Source: Bacteroidota bacterium
Lineage (GTDB): Bacteria > Bacteroidota > Bacteroidia > Bacteroidales > Tenuifilaceae
DNA length: 35,990 nucleotides
Assembly: GCA_029560875.1 (NCBI GenBank)
Contig: JAKQKB010000063.1
Coordinates: 1-35,990, forward strand
Reading direction: 5' to 3'
In this document: in pieces, positions 1-8,027 of the stretch
Layout: each line of letters begins with the position of its first letter
How positions within the stretch are numbered: position 1 is the first letter of the stretch
Notes under the pieces: model-generated
Databases searched by the model: none
What the model was told of the DNA's origin: nothing
What the model saw: only the letters and a program-made list of their open reading frames with translations
Translations under genes and position numbers: made by a program

Positions 1-1865
1 ATATTCTCAGTATCAAAGCCGCATTCGGCGTATAGCTGCTGGGGAGGACCCTGCTCAATGAACTCGTCGGGGATTCCAAGCCTAACCACCCTAACGTTGT
101 AGCCGTTATCGTTAAGCCATTCCGTTACACCGCTTCCAAAACCACCAGGTAAACAACCATCCTCAACGGTTACGAGAGTCGTAAACCGCTTGGCAACGGA
201 GCGTAGCAGGTCGGCATCCAGGGGTTTAACAAAACGCATGTCGGCATGAAAAACGCTTATGCCTTCGGCTTCAAGCTTCCCGGCTGCAGTAGCAGCAAGA
301 TTACCCACATGGCCAATAGTCAGGATGGCGATGTCGGAACCCTCCCGAAGAATACGGGCCTTGCCAATAGGGATTTCGGTGAATGATTTGCGCCAGTCAA
401 CCATTACCCCATTTCCCCTGGGGTAGCGTATGGAGAATGTACCCTGCCCATCAAGTTGGGCAGTAAACATCATGTTTCGCAACTCCTCCTCGTTCATGGG
501 AGCCGCAATAGTGATATTGGGGATTAACCTTAAGTAGGCTAAGTCGAAAGCTCCGTGGTGGGTTGGCCCATCATCACCAACGAGTCCGGCACGGTCAAGG
601 CAAAACACCACGTGGAGATTTTGAAGGGCTACATCATGTATTACCTGATCGAATGCCCTCTGCATGAAGCTGGAGTAAATGTTGCAGAACGGTATAAGGC
701 CGTCGGAAGCCATGCCGGCAGCAAATGTAACAGCGTGTTGCTCGGCTATGCCCACATCAAATGTTCTTTCTGGCATTTTCTCCATCATAATGTTCATGGA
801 GCATCCGGTGGCCATAGCAGGAGTAATTCCAACTATTCGGTCGTTACTTTGGGCGAGTTCAACCAGGGTTTCACCAAAAACATCCTGATACCTTGGTGGG
901 GCTGGCTTGCTGGTAAGGAGGCTGATTCGCTCACCGGTGTCCTTGTTGAATTTTCCGGGAGCGTGGAAGATTGTTTGGTTTTGCTCGGCAGGAGTATAGC
1001 CTTTTCCTTTAACGGTTATGCAGTGCAGGAGTTTAGGACCCGGAATATCCTTCAAATCGTTTAAAATTCGTATCAGGTAGGCCACATCGTGCCCGTCAAC
1101 AGGGCCAAAGTAGCGAAATCCCAAAGATTCAAACAGGTTACTTTGCCTGAGCAGGGCTGTTTTGATAGCATTGTCGAGTTTCTGGATAGCCGAACGTGCC
1201 TTGGGGCCTAAGCTGTCAAACCTTCCCAGTAAATCCCAAACATCCTTCTTTATCCTGTTGTAGGTTTTGGAGGTGGTTATGTCGAGGAGGTACTCGTTTA
1301 GCGCCCCAACCCCGGGGTCAATAGATATATGGTTATCGTTAAGAATAACCAGCAGGTTCGACTTCAAGCTACCGCCGTTGTTAAGCCCTTCAAAGGCCAA
1401 TCCGCCGGTTAGCGCTCCATCACCAATAATGGCAACAACCTGGTGTGATTCGTGTTTTAACTCTGAGGCAACCGCCATTCCCAGTGCAGCAGAAATGGAG
1501 GTTGAGGCGTGCCCAACGCCAAATGCATCGTAGGGGCTCTCGCTCCGTTTTGGGAAACCGCTTATTCCTTTATACCTGCGATTGGTGTTGAAAACATCCC
1601 TTCTGCCCGTAAGAATTTTATGTGCGTAGGCCTGGTGGCCAACATCCCAAATTAGCTTGTCGTCGGGTGTATTGAATACATGATGAAGGGCAACTGTCAG
1701 CTCAACTACCCCCAGGCTGGCTCCTAGGTGGCCGGGATTAGTTGAAACCACCTCAACGATAAATCTGCGCAACTCCTCGCTAAGCTCAACGAGCTGCTCC
1801 GGTTTCATCCCCTTCAGATCGTTGGGCGAGTTAACATGGGGTAATATTCTATAGTCGCTGCCCAT
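1..1865 (-). CDS. dxs: 1-deoxy-D-xylulose-5-phosphate synthase, 3' end cut by window edge
   Basis: DXS condenses pyruvate and glyceraldehyde-3-phosphate with thiamine diphosphate, the first step of the MEP isoprenoid pathway, in the cytosol. Translating the minus strand from ATG at 1865 gives about 620 residues without a stop, close to the usual family length of about 630, so only a short C-terminus is missing. Visible landmarks are NPGHLGASLGVVELT and WDVGHQAYAHKILTGR near the N-terminus, the thiamine diphosphate motif GDGALTGG, the transketolase pyrimidine-domain segment DVGIAEQHAVTFAAGMA, and DRAGLVGDDGPTHHG. A TAACTTTG -7 box lies about 30 bases upstream. It diverges from the radical SAM gene. 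The family call is very secure. Confidence 0.97.
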   Translation of the reverse strand, partial: MGSDYRILPHVNSPNDLKGMKPEQLVELSEELRRFIVEVVSTNPGHLGASLGVVELTVALHHVFNTPDDKLIWDVGHQAYAHKILTGRRDVFNTNRRYKGISGFPKRSESPYDAFGVGHASTSISAALGMAVASELKHESHQVVAIIGDGALTGGLAFEGLNNGGSLKSNLLVILNDNHISIDPGVGALNEYLLDITTSKTYNRIKKDVWDLLGRFDSLGPKARSAIQKLDNAIKTALLRQSNLFESLGFRYFGPVDGHDVAYLIRILNDLKDIPGPKLLHCITVKGKGYTPAEQNQTIFHAPGKFNKDTGERISLLTSKPAPPRYQDVFGETLVELAQSNDRIVGITPAMATGCSMNIMMEKMPERTFDVGIAEQHAVTFAAGMASDGLIPFCNIYSSFMQRAFDQVIHDVALQNLHVVFCLDRAGLVGDDGPTHHGAFDLAYLRLIPNITIAAPMNEEELRNMMFTAQLDGQGTFSIRYPRGNGVMVDWRKSFTEIPIGKARILREGSDIAILTIGHVGNLAATAAGKLEAEGISVFHADMRFVKPLDADLLRSVAKRFTTLVTVEDGCLPGGFGSGVTEWLNDNGYNVRVVRLGIPDEFIEQGPPQQLYAECGFDTEN

Positions 1866-1893
1866 TGCTGCTCCACTTATATTCCTTTAACCG

Positions 1894-1901
1894 CAAAGTT
1901 A
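1894..1901 (-). promoter_or_regulatory. Bacteroidota -7 box of dxs
   Basis: On the minus strand the sequence TAACTTTG fits the Bacteroidota sigma-ABfr -7 consensus TAnnTTTG and sits about 30 bases before the dxs ATG. I see no clear -33 TTTG at the expected distance, so this is a partial match. Confidence 0.5.
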
Positions 1902-2292
1902 AGAAAATGTTGCTCTTTTCTGAAAATATTTATAGGGCACACGGAGTTGCTACCTGACGAGTGAAAGGGTTAGCTTAAGTACCATCATAATTTTGATGCG
2001 TTCATCATTTAGGCTTATGTAAGCTTCTGCTTTTTATGTTTGATTTATACTAATGGGTTGTCCTATAACACTTTAATTACAGACAGAATATGTTACATGG
2101 GGGGTTGCCCTCTCATCAGTATTAAAAAATCTAAAATTATGTTAAAAGGCTGGATGCCTATGGTTTTATTCACTACCTTTTGAACACGTTCAAGGCTCAT
2201 AGAATAAAGGGATGGCTTGAATTTTCAATAACCTATTCAGGTTTTTAAAATAAGTTTTTCTTATACGAATTTGTTCATTAATTTTTTAAGCC
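1902..2292. other. divergent intergenic region
   Basis: AT-rich gap between divergent dxs and the radical SAM gene. A TATGTTTG (2035-2042) matches the -7 consensus on the plus strand but has no partner at -33 and would give a leader of about 240 bases. I see no ORF, RNA gene or clear repeat here. Confidence 0.4.
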
Positions 2293-3687
2293 ATGAGAGC
2301 AGAACTTTTAAAGAAGAGAGCATTAACCCGGATGGTTAGGCTGGCTTCAAATCTATCGGACGAAAAGCTGATTAGGATGGTGGAGCTTTCGCAGCGGCAC
2401 CTCATGAGAGGGGTTACCGACGAAAGGGTGAGGTTTACGGCAGAAAAGATTAAGAAGCTCTTTGAGGAGAAACATCCCGCAACCGAGCTGGCCAAAAGCA
2501 CATTCAGAAGAGTATCGAAGGAGAGCCGAAAGCGAATAGTTGAAAATTTCTTTATCAATGCGGGGGTTACCGGAAGGCAAAGGCAGGAGGAGCTGAAACG
2601 TGAGCTGGGATTTGGCATGCCGTGGTTTTTTGTTATTAGCCCAACGGCAAAGTGCAACCTCAAGTGCAAGGGGTGCTATGCCGGGGAGTACACTAAGTCC
2701 GAGGACCTTTCATTCGAGCTGGTTGACCGCATTTTTACCGAGGCCAAAGAGCTGGGGATGTACTTTATCACCATATCAGGTGGGGAACCTTACATGTGGC
2801 CTCCTCTGCTCGATATTTTCAGGAAGCATAGCGATATGTTTTTCCAAACCTACACCAACGGCACGCTGTTAACTAAGGATATGGCCCAAAAGTTGGCGAA
2901 GCTGGGCAACGTGGCACCGGCAATTTCGGTGGAGGGGTTTGAGAAGGAGACGGATGCCCGTAGGGGCAACGGTGTTTTTCAAAGGGTGATGGATGCCATG
3001 GACAACCTGCGTGAGGCCGGTGTGGTATTCGGATACTCTGTTACACCAACACGGCTCAACTCCGAATTGCTAGTTTCCGACGAGTTTGTTGACTTGATGA
3101 TTCAAAAGGGGTGTGTGTTTGGCTGGTACTTCCAGTACGTGCCAATTGGCCGTAAACCGGATGTTTCGCTCATGGCAACGCCCGAGCAAAGAAACTATAT
3201 TAGGCAGCGCACCAAGGAGATAAGGAATACAAAGCCAATTTTTATCGGCGACTTCTGGAACGATGGTCCAATTGTGGGCGGATGCCTTGCCGGTGCCAGG
3301 CACAGGGGATACTTCCACATCAACTGCAAGGGCGACGTGGAGCCCTGCGTTTTCCTGCAGTTTTCGGTGGACAACATTAAGGATAAAAAGCTGCTTGACG
3401 TTATACAATCTCCATTCTTCAGGGCAATTCAGGATGCCCAACCCTATTGTGAGAATAAGAACCTTCTCACCCCCTGCGCTCTAATTGATAATCCCCAGGT
3501 TTTAAGGGATGTTGTTAAGCAGCACAACGCCAGGCCCTCCTACAACAGCAGCTACGAGGTGATTTCTAACCCCGATGTTTGTAATTTTTTAGATGCCTAT
3601 TCAAAGGATTACAAGAAAATTACCGATCCAATTTGGGAAAACGAGGTTAGCTTGAAGTACCAATCCTGGAAGGAACGCTTCAGCTAG
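2293..3687 (+). CDS. radical SAM protein with extra C-terminal cysteines (SPASM-like)
   Basis: A 464-residue radical SAM enzyme. The CX3CX2C cluster motif is C121, C125 and C128 (KCNLKCKGCYAGEY), followed by the SAM-binding-type GGEPYMW. An N-terminal helical region of about 110 residues precedes the barrel. The C-terminal third has further cysteines (GGCLAG, INCKGDVEPC, YCENKN, TPCAL) that would suit an auxiliary 4Fe-4S domain of SPASM type. The start MRAELLKK lies about 430 bases from divergent dxs, and no operon partner is visible. Substrate is unknown. Similar proteins in Bacteroidota are usually annotated only as radical SAM/SPASM protein. It is the last ordinary gene before the repeat-rich edge of the cassette array. 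Confidence 0.85.
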   Translation: MRAELLKKRALTRMVRLASNLSDEKLIRMVELSQRHLMRGVTDERVRFTAEKIKKLFEEKHPATELAKSTFRRVSKESRKRIVENFFINAGVTGRQRQEELKRELGFGMPWFFVISPTAKCNLKCKGCYAGEYTKSEDLSFELVDRIFTEAKELGMYFITISGGEPYMWPPLLDIFRKHSDMFFQTYTNGTLLTKDMAQKLAKLGNVAPAISVEGFEKETDARRGNGVFQRVMDAMDNLREAGVVFGYSVTPTRLNSELLVSDEFVDLMIQKGCVFGWYFQYVPIGRKPDVSLMATPEQRNYIRQRTKEIRNTKPIFIGDFWNDGPIVGGCLAGARHRGYFHINCKGDVEPCVFLQFSVDNIKDKKLLDVIQSPFFRAIQDAQPYCENKNLLTPCALIDNPQVLRDVVKQHNARPSYNSSYEVISNPDVCNFLDAYSKDYKKITDPIWENEVSLKYQSWKERFS

Positions 3688-3713
3688 CAGAAATTTTGCC
3701 CACTTATAGGATG

Positions 3714-3768
3714 TTCAGGGCTGGCATGCCTCAACCTACTCCGGATGAGGGGTAGGATTTGCCCTGAA
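3714..3768 (+). terminator. hairpin after the radical SAM gene, possible terminator
   Basis: TTCAGGGC (3714-3721) and GCCCTGAA (3761-3768) are perfect inverted repeats. Inside, CCTCA and CCTAC can pair with TGAGG and GGTAGG, and ATGTTTTT follows. The large loop makes it an untypical terminator; it may instead be a structured intergenic repeat. Confidence 0.4.
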
Positions 3769-3802
3769 ATGTTTTTGGGCATAAAACCCCGCTACTCCAC
3801 AA

Positions 3803-3873
3803 ACCGAACCGCCAGCAGGAGGAGTGCCCGGCGAAGCCAACCGTGCGGCAGCAAAGGGACGTATAATTTATTC
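3803..3873 (+). repeat. left copy of a ~70-bp direct repeat flanking the cassette array
   Basis: This stretch, with core GCGAAGCCAACCGTGCGGCA followed by GCAAAGG, is similar and in the same orientation to 17894-17965 (core GCGAAGGCAACCATGCGGCA). The two lie just outside the left and right ends of the cassette array. Similarity runs from ACCGA to TTTATTC with scattered substitutions. It could be a boundary repeat or one of many dispersed genomic copies. Confidence 0.6.
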
Positions 3874-3948
3874 CGATACGAACAAGTTGTTCGGTTAAAT
3901 ATTTTGCAATGTTAAGTAGTAGATAGATAGAAAAATTTTTGCAAAAAG

Positions 3949-3985
3949 ATGAACCGAGCTTGCGAGCTCAACGAAGTTAATTTTT
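3949..3985 (+). repeat. 37-bp exact direct repeat, copy 1
   Basis: Identical to 4078-4114. The unit contains the hairpin GAGCT-TGCG-AGCTC. Copy 1 sits between CAATGTT (near 3908) and its inverted complement AACATTG (near 3993), so the unit lies in the loop of a larger inverted repeat. Confidence 0.8.
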
Positions 3986-4077
3986 TGATACAACATTGAA
4001 ATTTTTATGTTACCTTTACTTTGATTTTGAAAAATCGTTAATGGGTTCTACGATTTTTTTGAATTAAAAGTGAAAAA

Positions 4078-4114
4078 ATGAACCGAGCTTGCGAGCTCAA
4101 CGAAGTTAATTTTT
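4078..4114 (+). repeat. 37-bp exact direct repeat, copy 2
   Basis: Identical to 3949-3985. This copy lies between TGGGTTCTA (near 4042) and its inverted complement TAGAACCCA (ending near 4122). The surrounding arms differ from those of copy 1 although the arrangement is the same. Confidence 0.8.
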
Positions 4115-4133
4115 AGAACCCACCTTAATCAAA

Positions 4134-4300
4134 ACATTCGTAAACGCAACTAATTTTTCTTAAATAGATATTAACTTAACATAATGATACCATGTATTTT
4201 ATCTTTCAATATCAAGCGTAAACTCAAAAGTGGTTTACGCAAGTTTTAAATTTTGCATATACGAATGTTGTATATTAGTTGCGTAAATAAGACGTTAGGC
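4134..4300 (+). other. structured recombination-site-like region opening the cassette array
   Basis: ACATTCGTA (4134-4142) and ACGCAACTAAT (4144-4154) are each followed about 120 bases later, in the same order, by their reverse complements TACGAATGT (4260-4268) and ATTAGTTGCGT (4274-4284). A perfect hairpin GCGTAAAC/GTTTACGC lies between them (4216-4240). The region ends in GTTAGGC (4294-4300), an exact match to the integron R' box GTTRRRY. The bases after GTT (AGGCAAC) are the complement of the R'' that closes cassette 1. It may be an attI-like or degenerate attC site; no integrase gene is present. Confidence 0.55.
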
Positions 4301-4444
4301 AACATAAAAGACGCAAGACACACTTCACAAAAAACATTATTACACTTAATTTTTTTAAATATATTAAATTGGAGCCTGAACCATATGAAAAACGGGGCGT
4401 AACCGAAAAGCCAAACGAGTAGGAATAATTAAACATCTGATACT

Positions 4445-4813
4445 ATGAAAAGTAAAATGTTTAAAATCGCAATGCGTTGTACTGCCTTTTTCAACTTTCT
4501 GTTAATTATCTGTAGTTGTAGTAGTCAAACTCCAGAGTGTTTTTATGAAAGATTCAAAGAAGCTGATAACAATCGCTTTCTTGACAACAAAGAAGTCTAT
4601 TACGCTATGTCCAACCATTCTATAGAGAGATTCATAGAAAGGTTCAAAGAAGCTGATAATAATCGCTTTCTTGACAATAAAGAGGTTTACTACGCTATAT
4701 CAAACTATTCTATAGAGAAATTTATAGAAAGGTTCAAAGAAGCTGACAATAATCGCTTTCTTGACAATAAAGAAATATATTTTGCCGCCTCAATTCACAA
4801 AATTTGTGAATAA
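4445..4813 (+). CDS. cassette 1 lipoprotein with three 30-residue repeats
   Basis: A 122-residue product of unknown function. The N-terminus carries a positively charged start and a hydrophobic stretch ending in IICSC, so it is probably an SPII lipoprotein. The rest is almost three tandem 30-residue repeats built on RFKEADNNRFLDNKE. At DNA level the period is exactly 90 bases, with unit starts near 4547, 4637 and 4727 and few substitutions, which indicates recent duplication. The last repeat runs into a short IHKICE tail. It shares cassette 1 with the longer lipoprotein that follows after about 97 bases. I do not recognise the family. Confidence 0.65.
   Translation: MKSKMFKIAMRCTAFFNFLLIICSCSSQTPECFYERFKEADNNRFLDNKEVYYAMSNHSIERFIERFKEADNNRFLDNKEVYYAISNYSIEKFIERFKEADNNRFLDNKEIYFAASIHKICE
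4547..4800 (+). repeat. 90-bp tandem repeat inside the cassette 1 lipoprotein gene
   Basis: Nearly three in-frame copies with a 90-base period (starts 4547, 4637 and 4727). Each begins GAAAGRTTCAAAGAAGCTGA, and the differences are mostly single bases. Copy number could vary by slippage or recombination. Confidence 0.9.
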
Positions 4814-4910
4814 TCTTTATAAAAAGTGCTGGTGTGCTAAAGTAAAACATCAGGAACTAAAGTACGCATATTATTAACAAAAAACATATTGTTTATTAAA
4901 ATTTACGATT

Positions 4911-6374
4911 ATGAAAACAAGTACTCGACTAATTATTCTGTTGATTTTAATAGTCACTTCATTTTCTTGTAATAAACAAAAACCAGAAGAAGTTGACGTA
5001 TCCTCTTTAGTTACACATTGCGACTACATTAAACATATTTCCGAAATTATTACTGAAATACAAAGAATCGAAGATGCATCAATAAAAGAACCATCCGAAG
5101 CTATAGATGTTAGAAATAAACTATTGCATAACAAACTATTTGAAATAATAGATTATGCGGTTAGCAATGAATTAGAAATACATTTATTTACTAATTGTGA
5201 AGGATTTAATAAGTTAAGACACGATACAATATCAATAAAACTATTTGATCGTGGCATGTTATATTTCAATCCTGAAAACTATAAAAAATCATATTTGTAT
5301 TTTAACTTAGCTGAGTTATCTGACAAAACAACCATTGAATTACTTTCATATTATTTTGACAATATTCTAAATATTAGCAACGATAGTTTAAGTAAATGTA
5401 TTGCTAATCTGGATATGATGTATGATATTATTAAAGAAAAAGGGGATAAAAACCCCTATTTTCTTGGTGGGTATGATTACATGGTAGCGGTATCAAATAT
5501 ATTAACCAAATCAGCTAGTAAACAATCTGATATAGTTCTAGGCGAATTTAATTTTTTTAAGTTGAATAGAAGTTATTATCGTATTCTTTTACCAAAAGAC
5601 TATAATGTAAAAAATAGTGAAGAGTTGTTTGGCATGGCATTCTTCAAACCATTATTAATGAATAATTTTAAAAACATATCTTATCATAAGATCAATAATT
5701 TAAGCACAAAAGAACTATTTGAAATGGTATCCGCTAATTCATTTCAAAATTTTTTTAAGGCCAGTAACTACAGCACTGTATATTATTGGTTAGACTTAAC
5801 TTATGCTGATCAACTTGCTGATATTTACAATAAAATCAAGAAACTTGACCAATATAGCATTAATGACAAAAGAGAAGAATTTGTATCTACTCTAAATAAA
5901 CTAAAAGAACAATATTCAATTGCTGAAAATAATTATAGACAAAAGAAATTCCTAGTACATGGTACTTGCTTCGCTAATGAAAAAGACTATGATATCAACA
6001 CCCAGACTTTAAAAATTACTCTTTTTCTAGAAAACTCATACCTATGTGACACTTATGCAAACATGCCCTATGAAAATGCCAAATTACTTTTTAATAGTAA
6101 TAAAATGCAAAAGGGCACGGTAGAGTTTATAGTATCACCTGGGTCAGGTTATACATACTTCACATCTTCTCCCTATTATGATGACGCAATAACAACATTA
6201 ATATTACTTGAAGAATCAAATATTATTTTTAAAACTAGTAATGGTGAAATAAGATTTATTACACAGGACTATAAAGGAAAACCATTATGGAGTGGTGCGG
6301 AAAAATGGTGGAGAACTATACAAGGAATGAACTACCCTGATAATAGAATAAAAATAAACGCAAAAAAGATATAG
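4911..6374 (+). CDS. cassette 1 large lipoprotein of unknown function
   Basis: A 487-residue predicted lipoprotein. The signal is MKTSTRLIILLILIVTSFSC with the lipidated Cys at 20. The mature part is soluble-looking, rich in Asn, Lys, Tyr and Ile, with no further membrane segment. Residues around 115-175 look helical (LYFNPENYKKSYLYFNLAEL) and might form a helical-repeat fold, but I cannot confirm this. The gene ends 12 bases before the R'' box of attC1, the usual tight packing of cassette genes. AT-rich codon use contrasts with the flanking housekeeping genes. Function unknown. Confidence 0.75.
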   Translation: MKTSTRLIILLILIVTSFSCNKQKPEEVDVSSLVTHCDYIKHISEIITEIQRIEDASIKEPSEAIDVRNKLLHNKLFEIIDYAVSNELEIHLFTNCEGFNKLRHDTISIKLFDRGMLYFNPENYKKSYLYFNLAELSDKTTIELLSYYFDNILNISNDSLSKCIANLDMMYDIIKEKGDKNPYFLGGYDYMVAVSNILTKSASKQSDIVLGEFNFFKLNRSYYRILLPKDYNVKNSEELFGMAFFKPLLMNNFKNISYHKINNLSTKELFEMVSANSFQNFFKASNYSTVYYWLDLTYADQLADIYNKIKKLDQYSINDKREEFVSTLNKLKEQYSIAENNYRQKKFLVHGTCFANEKDYDINTQTLKITLFLENSYLCDTYANMPYENAKLLFNSNKMQKGTVEFIVSPGSGYTYFTSSPYYDDAITTLILLEESNIIFKTSNGEIRFITQDYKGKPLWSGAEKWWRTIQGMNYPDNRIKINAKKI

Positions 6375-6386
6375 TTTAATTACGTT

Positions 6387-6518
6387 GCCTAACAAGGGGT
6401 GTAACCAATTTGGGCTGAATGGGTTACGGGAGCGGGTCGGCACGCAGGGAAACATCTTAATGGGGGATAAATCCTAAGCCCCGCGCCCCCAAACTGGTCA
6501 CACCCCCAGCCGTTGTGT
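6387..6518 (+). other. attC1
   Basis: R'' GCCTAAC (6387-6393) and R' GTTGTGT (6512-6518). The arms AAGGGGTGTAACCAATTTGGG and CCCAAACTGGTCACACCCCC pair with the unpaired extra bases typical of attC. Length is about 132 nt. Confidence 0.85.
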
Positions 6519-6572
6519 GCCATTTTAAGAAACCGTAACGATACAACTTGTGAAATCTGATAATTAAGTAAT

Positions 6573-7460
6573 ATGAATATAGATTGGAATTGGTTTTTTA
6601 GCTCATTTAGTCAAAGTGCAGCTGCTTTACTTGGAATAATTGGTGCTTTTATAATTTCAAGACTTATTGGAATTGATGAAAAGGCTAATATTTTATCTTC
6701 TGATTTTGAAGATTTGAAAATAGCATACAATAAAATAAGAGATAGTTTCTCTATTCGCAAATATAGTTGGGTAAATAGAACATTTATCAAATATGATGAC
6801 GATATAATAAAACAAATACAGAATAGAGAATATGAGGGTTTGTCTGAAAATGAGATATTAGGGAAATTGTATGAGCAAGATGGCCGCTTATACCATGATG
6901 ACAAATCAATATTAGACGCATTTAATGAATTATACGAAAAATATAAACCCAAAGAGGAACCTATAAGAAAACCAGGCGAGTTTTATGTTGTTAATAATCC
7001 TTTACCAATTCTTAATTTTCCACCCGATGGCACTTGGGATAAAATTGGAAACGAAAGAGATTTAATAAATAAACACCTTGTTGATACTGGTGAACTGATT
7101 AGAAAATTCAGTAAACATTTGGAAAGTCTCAAAAATTTTGCGAGTAGTTTACAAACAATTAAAATGATTGTTTGGATTTTAATTGTTTCATTTCCTATTA
7201 CTGTTATATATCCATTACATTTCCTTCCAATTGAAATAGGAAAAGAGCCTATGTTGACTTATAATTTGGTGCTTATAATTAAAAGCTATATTACTCTTAA
7301 GAATATATTGCTAACAGTATTTCTTATTGCTGTTGAAGGTATCTTTGTTTATTTTCTATTTCTTATAAGACAAATAAAATTACGACTATCTAATCTTGAA
7401 AAAGAACATTTAGAGGAATATAGAGATATTAATTCATATTGTGATTATTATAGAGAATAA
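6573..7460 (+). CDS. cassette 2 membrane protein of unknown function
   Basis: A 295-residue protein. A hydrophobic segment at residues 11-31 (QSAAALLGIIGAFIISRLIG) is followed by a charged helical region of about 160 residues. Two more membrane segments lie near 198-218 and 240-264, and a Lys/Glu-rich tail follows. It is the only gene of cassette 2, starts 60 bases after the opening GTT and stops 5 bases before attC2. The N-terminal segment next to a cytosolic coiled region resembles small membrane proteins often seen in mobile cassettes, but I cannot name a family or function. Confidence 0.7.
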   Translation: MNIDWNWFFSSFSQSAAALLGIIGAFIISRLIGIDEKANILSSDFEDLKIAYNKIRDSFSIRKYSWVNRTFIKYDDDIIKQIQNREYEGLSENEILGKLYEQDGRLYHDDKSILDAFNELYEKYKPKEEPIRKPGEFYVVNNPLPILNFPPDGTWDKIGNERDLINKHLVDTGELIRKFSKHLESLKNFASSLQTIKMIVWILIVSFPITVIYPLHFLPIEIGKEPMLTYNLVLIIKSYITLKNILLTVFLIAVEGIFVYFLFLIRQIKLRLSNLEKEHLEEYRDINSYCDYYRE

Positions 7461-7464
7461 AAAC

Positions 7465-7596
7465 GGCACACAACACGCGGTATAAAAAATTGCCGGTTCA
7501 GTAGGTTATTCAAGGGTTGTAGCCCGCTTCAACTTTTGTGTAACTGGATAGGAAATCGCCCGCAATCGGCAACTTTTCATACCGCCAACGTTACCG
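7465..7596 (+). other. attC2
   Basis: R'' GGCACACAAC (7465-7474) is the exact reverse complement of GTTGTGTGCC at the start of cassette 2. R' is GTTACCG (7590-7596). The arms CGCGGTATAAAAAATTGCCG and CGGCAACTTTTCATACCGCC pair. Confidence 0.87.
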
Positions 7597-7784
7597 CCAA
7601 GTGTAAAAGACAACACCGTATACAATTTGCAATATAAAGATGAAAAAATAAAAACTTTAAAATGTACAGCCAACGCACAAAACAGCACATTTGCAAATCG
7701 CACAATTCCACACACGACCAAAATTTGCAAAAGAGCTGTATTTATTGATATGCTACAAGAAAATTAAATGAAAATACTTGAAAT

Positions 7785-8027
7785 ATGTTTGACAGGAAAA
7801 ATAAAATAGAAGTAAATGCAATTCTAGATACACAGATTGAAGAAATCTTAAAGAAGACTTCTCAATATGAGGATTTAATTGAAGGGAAGCTAATCTGTAG
7901 TTCATGCGGTTCCACAATTAATTATCAAAACATTGGGATTATGCTACCAATTGAGAATGGTACAAAAATAAAATTTTACTGTGACAGAATAGATTGTGCA
8001 GAACAATATAAACTTGACCATGAATAA
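7785..8027 (+). CDS. cassette 3 small zinc-ribbon-like protein
   Basis: An 80-residue protein with two cysteine pairs, CSSCG near residue 38 and CDRIDC near residue 70, spaced as in a small treble-clef or zinc-ribbon fold. An N-terminal helix (ILDTQIEEILKKTSQYEDL) precedes them. Its stop overlaps the start of the next gene in ATGAATAA: the downstream ATG is at 8020 and this stop ends at 8027. Translational coupling and a shared function with the S1-repeat protein are therefore likely. Start at ATG 7785. About 190 bases of cassette DNA without an ORF precede it. Function unknown; nucleic acid or protein binding is an inference from the zinc-ribbon shape. Confidence 0.65.
   Translation: MFDRKNKIEVNAILDTQIEEILKKTSQYEDLIEGKLICSSCGSTINYQNIGIMLPIENGTKIKFYCDRIDCAEQYKLDHE

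Noticed and set aside
555..1064. Plus-strand open frame of 169 codons
   Set aside because: It is antisense to dxs, whose protein motifs are unmistakable on the minus strand.
3949..4114. CRISPR array
   Set aside because: Only two repeat copies with different flanking arms, a 92-base gap and no cas genes.
4294..4300. A functional attI with integrase promoter
   Set aside because: Only the GTTAGGC box is attI-compatible; no integrase gene or remnant is visible on either strand from 3.7 to 4.4 kb.
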